From contig DASSKE010000001.1 in assembly GCA_035690865.1 (NCBI GenBank), positions 94,616-158,615 on the forward strand: 64,000 nucleotides of DNA, given 5' to 3'. The first letter of the stretch is position 1, and each line of letters begins with the position of its first letter. Made by a program: the position numbers and the translations under genes. The notes below the pieces were generated by a model. It did no database searches, was not told the DNA's origin, and saw nothing but the letters and a program-made list of their open reading frames with translations. Source of the DNA: CAMLQK01 sp035690865. Lineage in GTDB: Bacteria; Patescibacteriota; Saccharimonadia; Saccharimonadales; UBA4665. Shown in pieces: positions 23,583 through 32,154 of this stretch.

Positions 23583-24620
23583 ATGCATCTGAAGGAGCTT
23601 TTACGTATTTATTGGTTTGCCGCACTGGCAACTATTTTATTATGGGGACTGGTTGGCTGGAAGTTCGGCTCAACTGCCCTCTTTACCGTTATCGTGCTGA
23701 CACTGCTCGAAACGACTTTTAGCGCAGACAATGCCGTAGTAAACAGCAAAGTGCTCGTTACTATGTCACCTTTCTGGCAACGCCTGTTTATGACGGTTGG
23801 TATTTTCATCGCCGTTATAGTAGTACGCTTTGGGTTGCCCATTATTATTGTGGCAGCCACTACTGGCCTAGGCATCTCCAACGTAACAGATCTAGCCACA
23901 CACCATCCGAGTGAATACGAACATGCGCTCGAAAAGGCTGCGCCGGTTATCAATGCCTTTGGTGGTACTTTCCTACTAATGGTAACGTTGAGTTACTTTA
24001 TAGATTACGGTAAGCGGACCCACTGGCTCCCCTATCTAGAGCGTTACCTTGGTAAGTTGGGCAAGTTCGATAATATTACCGTGTTTATTATGCTGCTCAG
24101 CACTTTGATTATTTATGCAACTGTTGACGCACAGCACCATAATGCGACGCTTCTCGCTTCTATTATGGCCATTACGCTGCATATTGGTTTAAACTTGCTC
24201 AATGCTTTGGCTAGCACCGCTCAGCAAAAGAAAGGCAACGTAAAGCACCTTGTAGGTATGGCTGCTTTTGCGGCCTTTATGTACTTAGAGGTTTTGGACG
24301 CCAGCTTCTCTCTTGACGGAGTTATTGGTGCCTTTGCCCTAACGGGTAACATTATCCTGATTATTGCCGGTTTAGGTGCGGGTACCGTTTGGATTAGAGC
24401 CATGACGGTGCATCTTGTACGGCACAATGTACTTTCTAAATATATTTACCTTGAGCATGGCGCGCACTGGGCTATCGGCTTTTTGGGCGCGGTTATGCTG
24501 CTCAAGCTCTATCATATTGAATTGCCAGAGTTTATCGTAGGTAGTTTGGGACTAGTGTTTATCTCGCTGGCGATATGGTGGAGTAAGCACACCGCTGCCA
24601 AGTTAGCGCCTAGCTCGTAG
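23583..24620 (+). CDS. DUF475 / TerC-like integral membrane protein
   Basis: 345 residues with eight or nine membrane helices. It matches the DUF475 group of the TerC-like superfamily: the intramembrane acidic LLETTFSADNAVVNSKVL (about residues 34-51), and later LEVLDASFSLDGVIGAFAL (about 237-255), the repeated xDNAVV/SLDGVIG pattern. Related TerC proteins are linked to metal ion (manganese) export; for DUF475 this is an inference. The start at 23583 is chosen over an ATG at 23550 because the promoter ends just before it. The C-terminus overlaps the convergent 24610 gene by 11 bases. Confidence 0.85.
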   Translation: MHLKELLRIYWFAALATILLWGLVGWKFGSTALFTVIVLTLLETTFSADNAVVNSKVLVTMSPFWQRLFMTVGIFIAVIVVRFGLPIIIVAATTGLGISNVTDLATHHPSEYEHALEKAAPVINAFGGTFLLMVTLSYFIDYGKRTHWLPYLERYLGKLGKFDNITVFIMLLSTLIIYATVDAQHHNATLLASIMAITLHIGLNLLNALASTAQQKKGNVKHLVGMAAFAAFMYLEVLDASFSLDGVIGAFALTGNIILIIAGLGAGTVWIRAMTVHLVRHNVLSKYIYLEHGAHWAIGFLGAVMLLKLYHIELPEFIVGSLGLVFISLAIWWSKHTAAKLAPSS

Positions 24621-25224
24621 CTTGTAGCTCCTCTGGGGAGTGGGCCATGAGGGCCTCTGCTATAGCGGCCAAGGCTACATATTCTGTTTGCAGGAGAGCG
24701 CCATATTCACCGGGACATGCGCTGTCAACAAATTCCATGGCGGCAAGGTTGCTGGCGACTCGCACGTCGTTGTTGCGACTTAAGCTATACGAAACCGCAG
24801 CTTCTTCCGTAGACCAGGTGCTTTCTTTGCAAACCCGTAATGACTGCATGTGGTAGGCGCTTTGTTCATTCCCATAGAATCTAAAGCCAGCTGAAGGCGG
24901 GTCAAAGACAAAATCGTCATGGAGGGTGTCACTTTTGCTGCCCTGGTAATAGCATGCCTGCCAAAAGCTCAATTCAATATTTTTTGTTTGCGATAGGCTG
25001 AATGCCCGTACTACCCCTGGAGCATACCGCGCTATGGCAGCATACGAAAGGCTGAAGTCTATAGCTGGTGCGCAGTTTTCAACAATAGGCAGCCCCATAT
25101 AGGTGCCTTGTATTGCACACTCCGAAAGATCAATCTGACCGTGCTCTTCAAGCCAAGGAGTCACGTGGTTGTATAACCGTGCAAGCTGCGCTTCTGTAGC
25201 GTATAAAGGCTGAACGTTGGACAC
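24610..25224 (-). CDS. Hypothetical protein, second of a paralogous pair
   Basis: 204 residues, no recognised family, no signal peptide or membrane helix. It is a diverged paralogue of the 25236-25856 protein: both start with about 28 residues, then PWLEEHGQIDL / VWLKEHGTLEI, GLPIVENCAP / GAPIVDGGPV, VVRAFSLSQ / LIREFSLDP, and end with EYVALAAIAEALMAHSPEELQ / EYQALTGLIGVLYTHRPEDLR. The shared frame suggests one mixed alpha/beta domain. Function unknown. Confidence 0.7.
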   Translation of the reverse strand: MSNVQPLYATEAQLARLYNHVTPWLEEHGQIDLSECAIQGTYMGLPIVENCAPAIDFSLSYAAIARYAPGVVRAFSLSQTKNIELSFWQACYYQGSKSDTLHDDFVFDPPSAGFRFYGNEQSAYHMQSLRVCKESTWSTEEAAVSYSLSRNNDVRVASNLAAMEFVDSACPGEYGALLQTEYVALAAIAEALMAHSPEELQATS

Positions 25225-25235
25225 CTCTGAAATGC

Positions 25236-25856
25236 CTATTGCTTGGCGTGCTTGCCACGCGAGCGAGGACGTAGATCCTCCGGCCGATGGGTATACAAAA
25301 CCCCAATAAGCCCGGTTAAAGCTTGGTACTCACCCCAGGTGATTCCGCCCTGCTCGCCCTGCTCAAAATGTCCAATGGTCATTCCCGCAGGCGGCGTATC
25401 GTAGGCATCGCGGTAAACAGTATACCGAACAGCGCCGGATTCCAGTGTCCGCGGACCTATATCAAGCAGCTGCGTATATGGTTGTCTATCCGTTTTTGCC
25501 TGCATACGCAATACGATGCGGCCATCCTCAAAAATTTTTCCGTCATTTTCGAGCAGACTACCGTCGTAGGCTGTGCGGCAGTAGTGTTCCCAGTGGTGCT
25601 CTAATATAACTGGCTCTTGTGGATCAAGCGAGAACTCTCGTATTAAAGGACTCAGGTAGCGGCTTGCCGCCAAGGAGTGAACGACAAAGACTTCGCCCAC
25701 GGGGCCACCATCAACAATCGGCGCGCCCTTTTCGGAGCCGGAGATGATGGCGGCACCGTCTATTTCAAGGGTACCATGCTCTTTAAGCCATACTCGCGAG
25801 GCGTCAAAAACACCTTTAATATCTTGCTGTGTGGGAAAGGAATCTGGAGTAGTCAT
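25236..25856 (-). CDS. Hypothetical protein, first of a paralogous pair
   Basis: 206 residues, unknown. Paralogous to the following gene, 11 bases away. I placed the start at the ATG at 25856 because then the two paralogues begin at the same distance from the WLxEHG block, and because TTGCAT-N17-CAGAAT (minus strand 25887-25892 and 25864-25869) ends seven bases before it, a leaderless arrangement; the frame is open further to 25916. The C-terminus adds a basic RSRGKHAKQ tail. Divergent from rpmE2. Confidence 0.7.
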   Translation of the reverse strand: MTTPDSFPTQQDIKGVFDASRVWLKEHGTLEIDGAAIISGSEKGAPIVDGGPVGEVFVVHSLAASRYLSPLIREFSLDPQEPVILEHHWEHYCRTAYDGSLLENDGKIFEDGRIVLRMQAKTDRQPYTQLLDIGPRTLESGAVRYTVYRDAYDTPPAGMTIGHFEQGEQGGITWGEYQALTGLIGVLYTHRPEDLRPRSRGKHAKQ

Positions 25857-25863
25857 GCGCGAC

Positions 25864-25892
25864 ATTCTGACAGTCAAGAACCCAAAATGCAA
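25864..25892 (-). promoter_or_regulatory. Promoter of the 25236-25856 gene, leaderless type
   Basis: TTGCAT and CAGAAT on the minus strand, 17 bases apart; seven bases to the ATG at 25856. The -10 is weak, so this call leans on the agreement with the start deduced from the paralogue. Confidence 0.4.
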
Positions 25893-25920
25893 GCGCCTTT
25901 TACGAACTATTTGCAACCCT

Positions 25921-25949
25921 TTGACATTTCAGGCAAAAACAGATACAAT
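25921..25949 (+). promoter_or_regulatory. Near-consensus promoter of rpmE2
   Basis: TTGACA (25921-25926), 17 bases, TACAAT (25944-25949): a consensus -35 and a one-mismatch -10. The start codon at 25960 is only ten bases beyond the -10, with no Shine-Dalgarno site, so the mRNA should have at most about four leader bases. Confidence 0.8.
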
Positions 25950-25959
25950 ACACTAGATT

Positions 25960-26301
25960 ATGAAGAAAGATTTACACCCTAAGAACTACCGCCCCGTTGT
26001 TTTTCAGGACTTAAACAACGATTTTTCGTTCCTGACTCGTTCAACTGTGGCAACAACCGAAACAATTAAATGGACCGACGGCAACGAGTATCCTCTGGTT
26101 AAGGTACACATTACCAGCGCTTCTCACCCATTCTTTACTGGCGAAGAGCGCGTACTCGACATCGAAGGCCGCGTAGACAAATTTAAGGCTCGCGCAAAAG
26201 CCGCTGCCGAGGCTCGTGAAGCCCGCGCTAGTGCTGCTAAAAAGCAAGCCGCACGCAAGGCTGCTAAAGCAGAAAAAGCTGCAACCAAAAAGAATAGCTA
26301 G
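25960..26301 (+). CDS. rpmE2: 50S ribosomal protein L31, type B
   Basis: 113 residues: an L31 domain (residues 1-80; KKDLHPKNYRPVVFQDLNND, SHPFFTGEERVLDIEGRVDKF) without the zinc-binding cysteines of the A type, and a Lys/Ala-rich helical tail of about 30 residues that is an addition to the usual 80-90. In other bacteria the Cys-free form replaces the zinc form under zinc shortage; here it may be the only copy. Strong promoter and good terminator suggest a single-gene unit. Confidence 0.93.
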   Translation: MKKDLHPKNYRPVVFQDLNNDFSFLTRSTVATTETIKWTDGNEYPLVKVHITSASHPFFTGEERVLDIEGRVDKFKARAKAAAEAREARASAAKKQAARKAAKAEKAATKKNS

Positions 26302-26317
26302 TTACCTATCGCATTAG

Positions 26318-26356
26318 ACCGCCCATTCGCATCAACAGTTGCAAGGGCGGTTTTTT
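26318..26356 (+). terminator. Intrinsic terminator after rpmE2
   Basis: ACCGCCC (26318-26324) pairs with GGGCGGT (26345-26351) over a 20-base loop, followed by a run of six T residues. Confidence 0.85.
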
Positions 26357-26397
26357 GTAACCAACCTTAAATAGGCTACAATGATAAGACAAGAAAT

Positions 26398-27453
26398 ATG
26401 GAACAAAAAGAAAGCGCACTACGACAAGAATTAGAAGAACTGCAAGGGCGGCTCAGTGACCCTGGTATTTTCAGTACCAAGGAATACCCTAAGCTAGCTA
26501 AACGCCAACAGACACTTGAACGCACCCTAAGCCTTTTTGAAACTGTTCGTAAACTGCGCAAAGACATTTCCGAAGCCGAAACCCTTGCCGAGAGTGACGA
26601 TGAGCTAGGCGAGTTAGCCAAACAAGAGCTCGAGCCCCTCACAAAGCAGTTAACAAGTGCCGAACAAGACCTTGACGAGCTATTGACGCCCAAGGACCCT
26701 AACGACGAACGCGACGTTGTCGTTGAGATCCGCGCTGCTGCTGGCGGTGACGAGGCTAGTCTCTTCGCTGCCGACCTGTACCGCATGTACGTTCGCTGGG
26801 CAGAACGTCACAATTATAAAGTACAGCTTATTGACGAAGCACCATCTGAAGTGGGTGGTTTTAAAGAAATTATCTTCGAAGTACATGGCACCGATATCTA
26901 CAAGCAGCTCAAGTTTGAAGCTGGCGTACACCGCGTGCAGCGCATTCCTTCTACAGAATCACAGGGTCGCATTCACACCTCTACTACCACTGTTGCGGTG
27001 CTACCTGAAGCAGAAGAAACCGATATTGAGATAAACCCTAACGATCTGCGTATCGACGTATACCGCTCCAGCGGACACGGTGGACAATCGGTTAACACGA
27101 CCGATTCGGCAGTACGCATTACTCACCTGCCAACGGGCATGGTTGTAACCTGCCAAGACGAGAAATCTCAAATCAAGAACAAAGAGAAAGCGTTAGGCGT
27201 GTTGCGGTCCCGCCTACTGGCACTCAAGATCGAAGAAGAACAACGACAACTCTCTGATGCTCGTAAAAAACTTATCGGCTCGGGAGACCGTTCAGAAAAG
27301 ATCCGTACATATAACTTTCCGCAGGATCGTATTACCGACCATCGCATTGGCTACTCGCGCAGTAATATCCCCGGCGCGCTCAATGGAGAGATTGACGATC
27401 TCATCGAGCAGCTCCAGAGCTTTGAACGCCAACTAATGAGCAACGAGGCATAG
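26398..27453 (+). CDS. prfA: Peptide chain release factor 1
   Basis: Reads UAA and UAG and releases the peptide. 351 residues, normal length. The stop-recognition tripeptide is PST in RVQRIPSTESQGR (PxT type, RF1 and not RF2), and GHGGQSVNTTDSAVRITH carries the catalytic GGQ, whose Gln is the substrate of the PrmC encoded next. TACAAT at 26377-26382 lies 15 bases before the ATG, and there is no Shine-Dalgarno site. Since TGA also acts as a stop in this genome, a release factor 2 must lie elsewhere. Confidence 0.96.
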   Translation: MEQKESALRQELEELQGRLSDPGIFSTKEYPKLAKRQQTLERTLSLFETVRKLRKDISEAETLAESDDELGELAKQELEPLTKQLTSAEQDLDELLTPKDPNDERDVVVEIRAAAGGDEASLFAADLYRMYVRWAERHNYKVQLIDEAPSEVGGFKEIIFEVHGTDIYKQLKFEAGVHRVQRIPSTESQGRIHTSTTTVAVLPEAEETDIEINPNDLRIDVYRSSGHGGQSVNTTDSAVRITHLPTGMVVTCQDEKSQIKNKEKALGVLRSRLLALKIEEEQRQLSDARKKLIGSGDRSEKIRTYNFPQDRITDHRIGYSRSNIPGALNGEIDDLIEQLQSFERQLMSNEA

Positions 27454-27458
27454 GGACC

Positions 27459-28265
27459 ATGACCATAGGCGAATTCCTGCAACAGGCAACCACCAAGCTA
27501 CAGGGATTCGGCATTGAATCAGCTCGACTTGATTGCCTCATTTTGCTGGAGGATGAGTTGGGCAAAGATCGCTCCCTACTGTTAGCTCATCTGGATAAAA
27601 CGCTCCCGCTGGCCGCCAAAAAACGTATTGAACGCCGCCTACAACTTCGCAAGCAGCATCTACCCCTGGCCTATATCCGCCACCATGTGACATTTTATGG
27701 CCGTGACTTTTACATTAACGAGCATGTGCTTGTCCCTCGCCCCGAAACAGAAGATATGATTGACATAGTAAAAGGGCTTCCGCTACCCATCGCTCCCCGG
27801 CTCGCCGACATTGGCACTGGATCAGGTTGCATCGGGCTAAGTGCGGCATTAGAGCTGCCGGGCGCAATTCTTGACTTATACGACACATCACCTAAGGCCC
27901 TCAGCGTAGCACGCAAGAACGCCAAGAATCTTGCCGTACAGGCTGCTTTTCATACTAACAACCTACTGAGCGGCGTTAAAGCGCATTACGACGTAATATT
28001 CGCCAACCTCCCTTACGTCCCAACTGATTATCCCATTAACAAAGCCGCGGCACACGAACCGGCAATCGCGCTGTTTGCCGGTGCAGATGGATTGGTTCTG
28101 TATCGACAGTTCTGGAAGCAGCTCGCTGAGCTACCACAAAAGCCACGCTTCGTGCTATGCGAAGCTCTTCCTATGCAACATACTATTCTTAAGGCACTCG
28201 CCAGCGATGCAGGCTTTACGCTGCGCCGCAGCGAAGGTCTTATTCAGCTCTTTGCAATCGCTTAG
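27459..28265 (+). CDS. prmC: Release factor glutamine methyltransferase
   Basis: Methylates the Gln of the GGQ motif in release factors, using SAM. 268 residues: N-terminal helical substrate-binding domain (1-80), then YINEHVLVPRPETEDMID, the SAM loop ADIGTGSGCIGLS, and the catalytic-loop motif, which reads ANLPYVP in place of the usual NPPY. The Leu for Pro change is odd, as the first Pro is strongly conserved in the family. Five bases after prfA, typical pairing. The stop overlaps that of the convergent htrA. Confidence 0.92.
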   Translation: MTIGEFLQQATTKLQGFGIESARLDCLILLEDELGKDRSLLLAHLDKTLPLAAKKRIERRLQLRKQHLPLAYIRHHVTFYGRDFYINEHVLVPRPETEDMIDIVKGLPLPIAPRLADIGTGSGCIGLSAALELPGAILDLYDTSPKALSVARKNAKNLAVQAAFHTNNLLSGVKAHYDVIFANLPYVPTDYPINKAAAHEPAIALFAGADGLVLYRQFWKQLAELPQKPRFVLCEALPMQHTILKALASDAGFTLRRSEGLIQLFAIA

Positions 28266-29518
28266 GAGTCGCTTGGCGCAGCTGCCAATGTGACATCTTT
28301 AGTCATTGTTTTACCATCACGAACAATAGTGAGTGTCACCTTGTCGCCCACTTTGTGTCGCCCCAGCACACTCGTAAGTCCATTGTTCTCATCTATTGCG
28401 GTGTTATTCACTTTAGTAATGACATCGCCCTCTTTAAGACCAGCCTTATCGGCAGGCGATCCGTCAACAATAGTATCCTCACCTAATTGAATAGCGGAAG
28501 GAATAAAAGCTCCCCTGTTAACGCTTAGCTTGTACTGTTTGGCTATGTCATCCGTTAATGACACGTACACGACTCCCAGGAATGGACGCTGCAATTTTCC
28601 GGTGCTCTTAACGCTCTCGATAAGGCCAGCAACGTCGTTAATTGGGATAGAAAAGCCGATATTCTGAGCATCACCTGCAACTGCAGTGTTAATACCGATT
28701 ACCTGGCCGTTTAAGTTAACAAGCGGCCCGCCCGAGTTACCTTCGTTAATAGCTGCGTCAGTCTGGAAAAGGTCTTCAAGGTCTTCACTCGACGAGCCCG
28801 AAGAGTCACTTGCCTGCACACTTCGCCCATGGCCAGAAATAATGCCCGTTGTTACCGTATTCTGGAACTGGCCCAGTGCGTTACCAATAGCAATCACTGT
28901 ATCACCAATGCGAGCTTTGCTTGAATCGCCAATCGTAGCTGGCGTAAGGGTTTTGCCGCCTGTATCGCGTATCTTCAAAAAAGCAACGTCCAGCGTATCA
29001 CTGCTGGAGGTACGGCCCACTACTTCGACATCTTTAAACTGCGTGCCATCTGATAATGTTACACTTACACTCGTTGTCCCCGAAGGCACTACATGGCGGT
29101 TGGTAACAATAAGTCCATCTTTCGTCAGAATAATGCCCGTACCTGCGCTTTGTGTCACTGTAGATTGCGATGGCAGGCCAAAGTTCAAATACTGTCCGTT
29201 GCCAGCGTTAGAGCTGCCCATTACATCAATAGATACGACACTTTTACCAACATTCTGGGCAATGCCGCTTATAAGATCGCTTTGTGATTTAAGCACCACC
29301 TGCTGCTGTGAGGTTGTGGTTGTGGTATTTTGCGCGCGGCTTCCTAAATACCCGCCAAAGAATCCAAAGCTGCCGCTCACAATAACAAGCGTCGCGGCTC
29401 CAAGAAAACGCATGCGGCCTTTTTGGCGCGCCAGGGACATACTGGAGCTGGCCGCCGGTTGCTCCTGCTCAGTTTTAGGTACAGTCTGTGTAGTATCAGA
29501 TGGATGCTGCGTATCCAT
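28262..29518 (-). CDS. HtrA/DegP-type serine protease with PDZ domain
   Basis: Envelope protein quality control. 418 residues: a cytoplasmic N-terminus (1-35), a single anchoring helix (FLGAATLVIVSGSFGFFGGY), a Ser/Gln-rich linker, a trypsin-like domain with the triad in TNRHVVP (His), TLDVAFLKI (Asp) and NEGNSGGPL (Ser), and one C-terminal PDZ domain (GSPADKAGLKEGDVITKVNN). Layout matches membrane-bound HtrA of Gram-positive bacteria. A GAGGGGG site precedes the ATG. Last gene of the LCP operon, 18 bases after the membrane protein. Confidence 0.93.
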   Translation of the reverse strand: MDTQHPSDTTQTVPKTEQEQPAASSSMSLARQKGRMRFLGAATLVIVSGSFGFFGGYLGSRAQNTTTTTSQQQVVLKSQSDLISGIAQNVGKSVVSIDVMGSSNAGNGQYLNFGLPSQSTVTQSAGTGIILTKDGLIVTNRHVVPSGTTSVSVTLSDGTQFKDVEVVGRTSSSDTLDVAFLKIRDTGGKTLTPATIGDSSKARIGDTVIAIGNALGQFQNTVTTGIISGHGRSVQASDSSGSSSEDLEDLFQTDAAINEGNSGGPLVNLNGQVIGINTAVAGDAQNIGFSIPINDVAGLIESVKSTGKLQRPFLGVVYVSLTDDIAKQYKLSVNRGAFIPSAIQLGEDTIVDGSPADKAGLKEGDVITKVNNTAIDENNGLTSVLGRHKVGDKVTLTIVRDGKTMTKDVTLAAAPSDS

Positions 29519-29536
29519 AGCTTTTAGTCGCCCCCT

Positions 29537-30286
29537 CTAAACGATCTTATTGCCCCAATCGGAGAAGATAATAATAATAGACACGACGGCCACCATAATA
29601 AACAAGATCTGTCGTCGTACGTTCTTTGAAAGACGGTCGCGATGATCAAGATAGTACAGTGTCGCCAGGCCATAGCCTAAAGGCAACAATAGCAAAGTAT
29701 TCTGGGGAATTAATCCATAAAACAGCAGCCAGTGGCCCAGAACCCACGTAAGTGCAGCGCCAAAATAGCCCCAAATATAGGACAAGAGGCGGGTATGCGG
29801 CTCGTCGAAGGCATCAAAGAAGTGATGGGCAGAGACATAGCAAATACCACCGGTAAGAAGCACCAGCCCATACAGCGGTGCGGCATCCCAACCGATTGAA
29901 AGTGCCATAAGCCCGCAGATAAAGCTAAATCCAGCCTGCAAAGCAACCATAGCCATGCCAGAAGCTGGCTTTAATAACGTAAGCCACAAGCCATACACCA
30001 CTACCCAAAAGAGCTGGAACATCTGATCGCTTGCGGCCACCATAAAGATAACCATCGAGACACCGACCATAATATCTACGGCATTCGCACGCAGATTTGC
30101 CAGCCAAAAACGCGGCCGCACGGCAATAATACGCCATTTACTGAGCAGCACTACCAGCAAGGCAAGCTGGGCAAAATCAATACGTACCAAAATAAAAGCA
30201 GCAAGAGGCAGCAATACGTTAAAGCCAATGTGCAATACTTTCGAAAAGCCACTAGCCGGCTTGAGCTTATTAATTAATGGTCTCAT
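29537..30286 (-). CDS. Integral membrane protein of unknown function
   Basis: 249 residues with seven or eight hydrophobic helices (for example FNVLLPLAAFILV, IMVGVSMVIFMVAA, LLLLPLGYGLATLYYL and ILFIMVAVVSIIIIF). HHFFDAFDEPHTRLLSY is the only polar conserved-looking loop. No family recognised. It overlaps the upstream LCP gene by 17 bases and is followed by htrA after 18 bases, so the three are made together; a role in envelope biogenesis is a guess from context. Confidence 0.75.
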   Translation of the reverse strand: MRPLINKLKPASGFSKVLHIGFNVLLPLAAFILVRIDFAQLALLVVLLSKWRIIAVRPRFWLANLRANAVDIMVGVSMVIFMVAASDQMFQLFWVVVYGLWLTLLKPASGMAMVALQAGFSFICGLMALSIGWDAAPLYGLVLLTGGICYVSAHHFFDAFDEPHTRLLSYIWGYFGAALTWVLGHWLLFYGLIPQNTLLLLPLGYGLATLYYLDHRDRLSKNVRRQILFIMVAVVSIIIIFSDWGNKIV

Positions 30287-31967
30287 TCTCTCCTAAGATT
30301 ATCACAAAATCGGCATTTTGTGTTTGTATTGTCTGGTCGGGCAGCTTCGTCGCCAGCTTATTCAGATTAAAACGCTTCTTCAGGTACTGGGCTGTGTAGG
30401 GTTTTTTGCCGTTTGTCATATCGATTATCGTGGTCTTTGCGTAATTTTTAGTAGGCGCATCGGTTACTGTACCCACATTGTAACCATATGATTTAAGCGT
30501 TGCGGCCGTATCCTCTGCCAACCCGGGCGTTGTGGTGCCGTTTAATACTTCTACACTGGCATTCTCTTTTTCGAGATAACCGTCGCGCAGCTTGTTGCGC
30601 ACATAACTCCTAATGTCATCGTAGTTATTGGCGCCAGCCCTTGGAATAACCACCGATTGTCCGGATATCATGCCTGTGGTCAAGAAGTTACTGTCTGGAT
30701 CAGTTAAGCCAACTGAGGCAATTTTATCACTGCCGACATCTTTGCCAATCTGGTACACGCGGCTTACATCCTTAAGACTCAGGTCTGTAACAACGTTATT
30801 GCCGAATGCGTCCATGAGCTGAGCGATCTTTTGTGGGTTGCTAAAAGTGCCCAGTGTCAAAATCTTCTGTTGAAGCGCAACAATAATTGCACGCTGCCGC
30901 TCGGCACGCGCAAAGTCAGAGCTTGTGTGACGGGAGCGGGCATACATTAGTGCCTTGGTGCCATCAAAATGTTGCAAGCCTGCGGCAGCGATTAAACTAC
31001 TGCCACCGTTCTCGTGTGCCATCGTAGGATCGTACAAAGCAGCCGGAACATTCACATCAATACCACCTACGGCGTTAACGGCTTGGCGGAATGCCTGGAA
31101 GTTCACTAGCACATGATAGTGAATTGGTATGCCCACGACATCTTCAATAGTAGAGTCAGCCAGCTTAAAGCCCGCCTCAATCGCCTTCTGGTCGGTGTTT
31201 TGATAGTCCTGTTTGCCAAGATAATCGTATTTGCCGGTTTCGTACACAGCGTTGAGCTTCATACTCCCCTTAGCAGGAATTTTAACCCAAAGGTCACGCG
31301 GAATGCTTAGTAGTGCAGCCTTTTTATTAACCGGGTCAATGCTGGCAATCATTATGGTGTCCGTGAGGTCTGGCGCATCGTGGCCTTCACCACCGATGCC
31401 GAGCAAAAGGATGTTAACCCTCCCGTCGCCCTCTCCCTTTAATAAGTCAGGGCTTGCTTCGTTAAGCGAAACAGCCGAGCCGCCACCCCTAAATACCTTA
31501 CGGGCATTCAAATACCCCTTAAGGAACAGGCCCCCAGCAATAAGGGCCGCAATTATGGCAAGCGTTATGATACCGACAATTATTTTCTTTCTGCGGCTCC
31601 AGCTTTTTATTTCTCGCCATTTACGCTTGAAGAAGCCACGGATTCTTCCCTTTTGCCGTCCCTTCCTTTTGCCGCTTTTTAATGGTCGTGCGACTCGTTC
31701 TTCGTCTATGCTCATGTCGATATCGGTCAGAGGGTATACATCTGGTTCCGGAGGAAGTTTAGGGTGCAGATTCTGCGCAGCTTCGATGGGGTCAATCTCT
31801 TGATCTTTATGATTCTGCCTTGGCCGCATAGCAGGAGCGGCGCGTCGAATACCAGGCCGACGCAAACGCTCGCTGACATGGCGCGGCATAACCGGGCTGC
31901 GCCCAGGGGATTGCAAAATACCATCAATAGCTTTTTGGTGCGCTTGCGAGCGCGGCTGTTCTTTCAT
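30270..31967 (-). CDS. LytR-CpsA-Psr (LCP) family protein with LytR_C domain
   Basis: Transfers undecaprenyl-linked glycopolymers to peptidoglycan at the outer membrane face. 565 residues: a long basic cytoplasmic N-terminus (1-145, ending RRKK), a membrane helix (IIVGIITLAIIAALIAGGLF), the LCP catalytic domain (NILLLGIGGEG, DTIMIASIDPVNKKAALLSI, PRDLWVKIP, and YARSRHTSSDFARAERQ, with the Arg/Asp set that binds pyrophosphate), and a C-terminal LytR_C domain (VEVLNGTTTPGLAEDTAATL). Heads the operon with the membrane protein and htrA. Its unusually long N-terminal tail is not explained. Confidence 0.92.
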   Translation of the reverse strand: MKEQPRSQAHQKAIDGILQSPGRSPVMPRHVSERLRRPGIRRAAPAMRPRQNHKDQEIDPIEAAQNLHPKLPPEPDVYPLTDIDMSIDEERVARPLKSGKRKGRQKGRIRGFFKRKWREIKSWSRRKKIIVGIITLAIIAALIAGGLFLKGYLNARKVFRGGGSAVSLNEASPDLLKGEGDGRVNILLLGIGGEGHDAPDLTDTIMIASIDPVNKKAALLSIPRDLWVKIPAKGSMKLNAVYETGKYDYLGKQDYQNTDQKAIEAGFKLADSTIEDVVGIPIHYHVLVNFQAFRQAVNAVGGIDVNVPAALYDPTMAHENGGSSLIAAAGLQHFDGTKALMYARSRHTSSDFARAERQRAIIVALQQKILTLGTFSNPQKIAQLMDAFGNNVVTDLSLKDVSRVYQIGKDVGSDKIASVGLTDPDSNFLTTGMISGQSVVIPRAGANNYDDIRSYVRNKLRDGYLEKENASVEVLNGTTTPGLAEDTAATLKSYGYNVGTVTDAPTKNYAKTTIIDMTNGKKPYTAQYLKKRFNLNKLATKLPDQTIQTQNADFVIILGENETIN

Positions 31968-32007
31968 TTACCGGTTTTTTCCTAAATACATAAGCACTTA
32001 CTAGTAA

Positions 32008-32036
32008 AGTATAGCGGGTATGGGCGGCTGCGTAAA
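32008..32036 (-). promoter_or_regulatory. Promoter of the LCP operon
   Basis: On the minus strand TTTACG (32031-32036) and TATACT (32008-32013) are 17 bases apart. A TTACTAGTAA palindrome (31997-32006) directly follows at the start point, a suitable place for a repressor. It is divergent from lepB. Confidence 0.65.
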
Positions 32037-32154
32037 ACGTATTGTTATTTTCTCTAAGCATACTTAAGGTAGGCTGAACGTTTATGCGTGTACCTATAAA
32101 ATAGCATTTGTGATGGTGCTTTTTACCAGAGAGTGCGCTATAGTATCAATAACT

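Noticed and set aside
28686..29540. 284-codon plus-strand frame opposite htrA
   Set aside because: htrA has all protease and PDZ motifs; the opposite frame shows no domain and no start signals.
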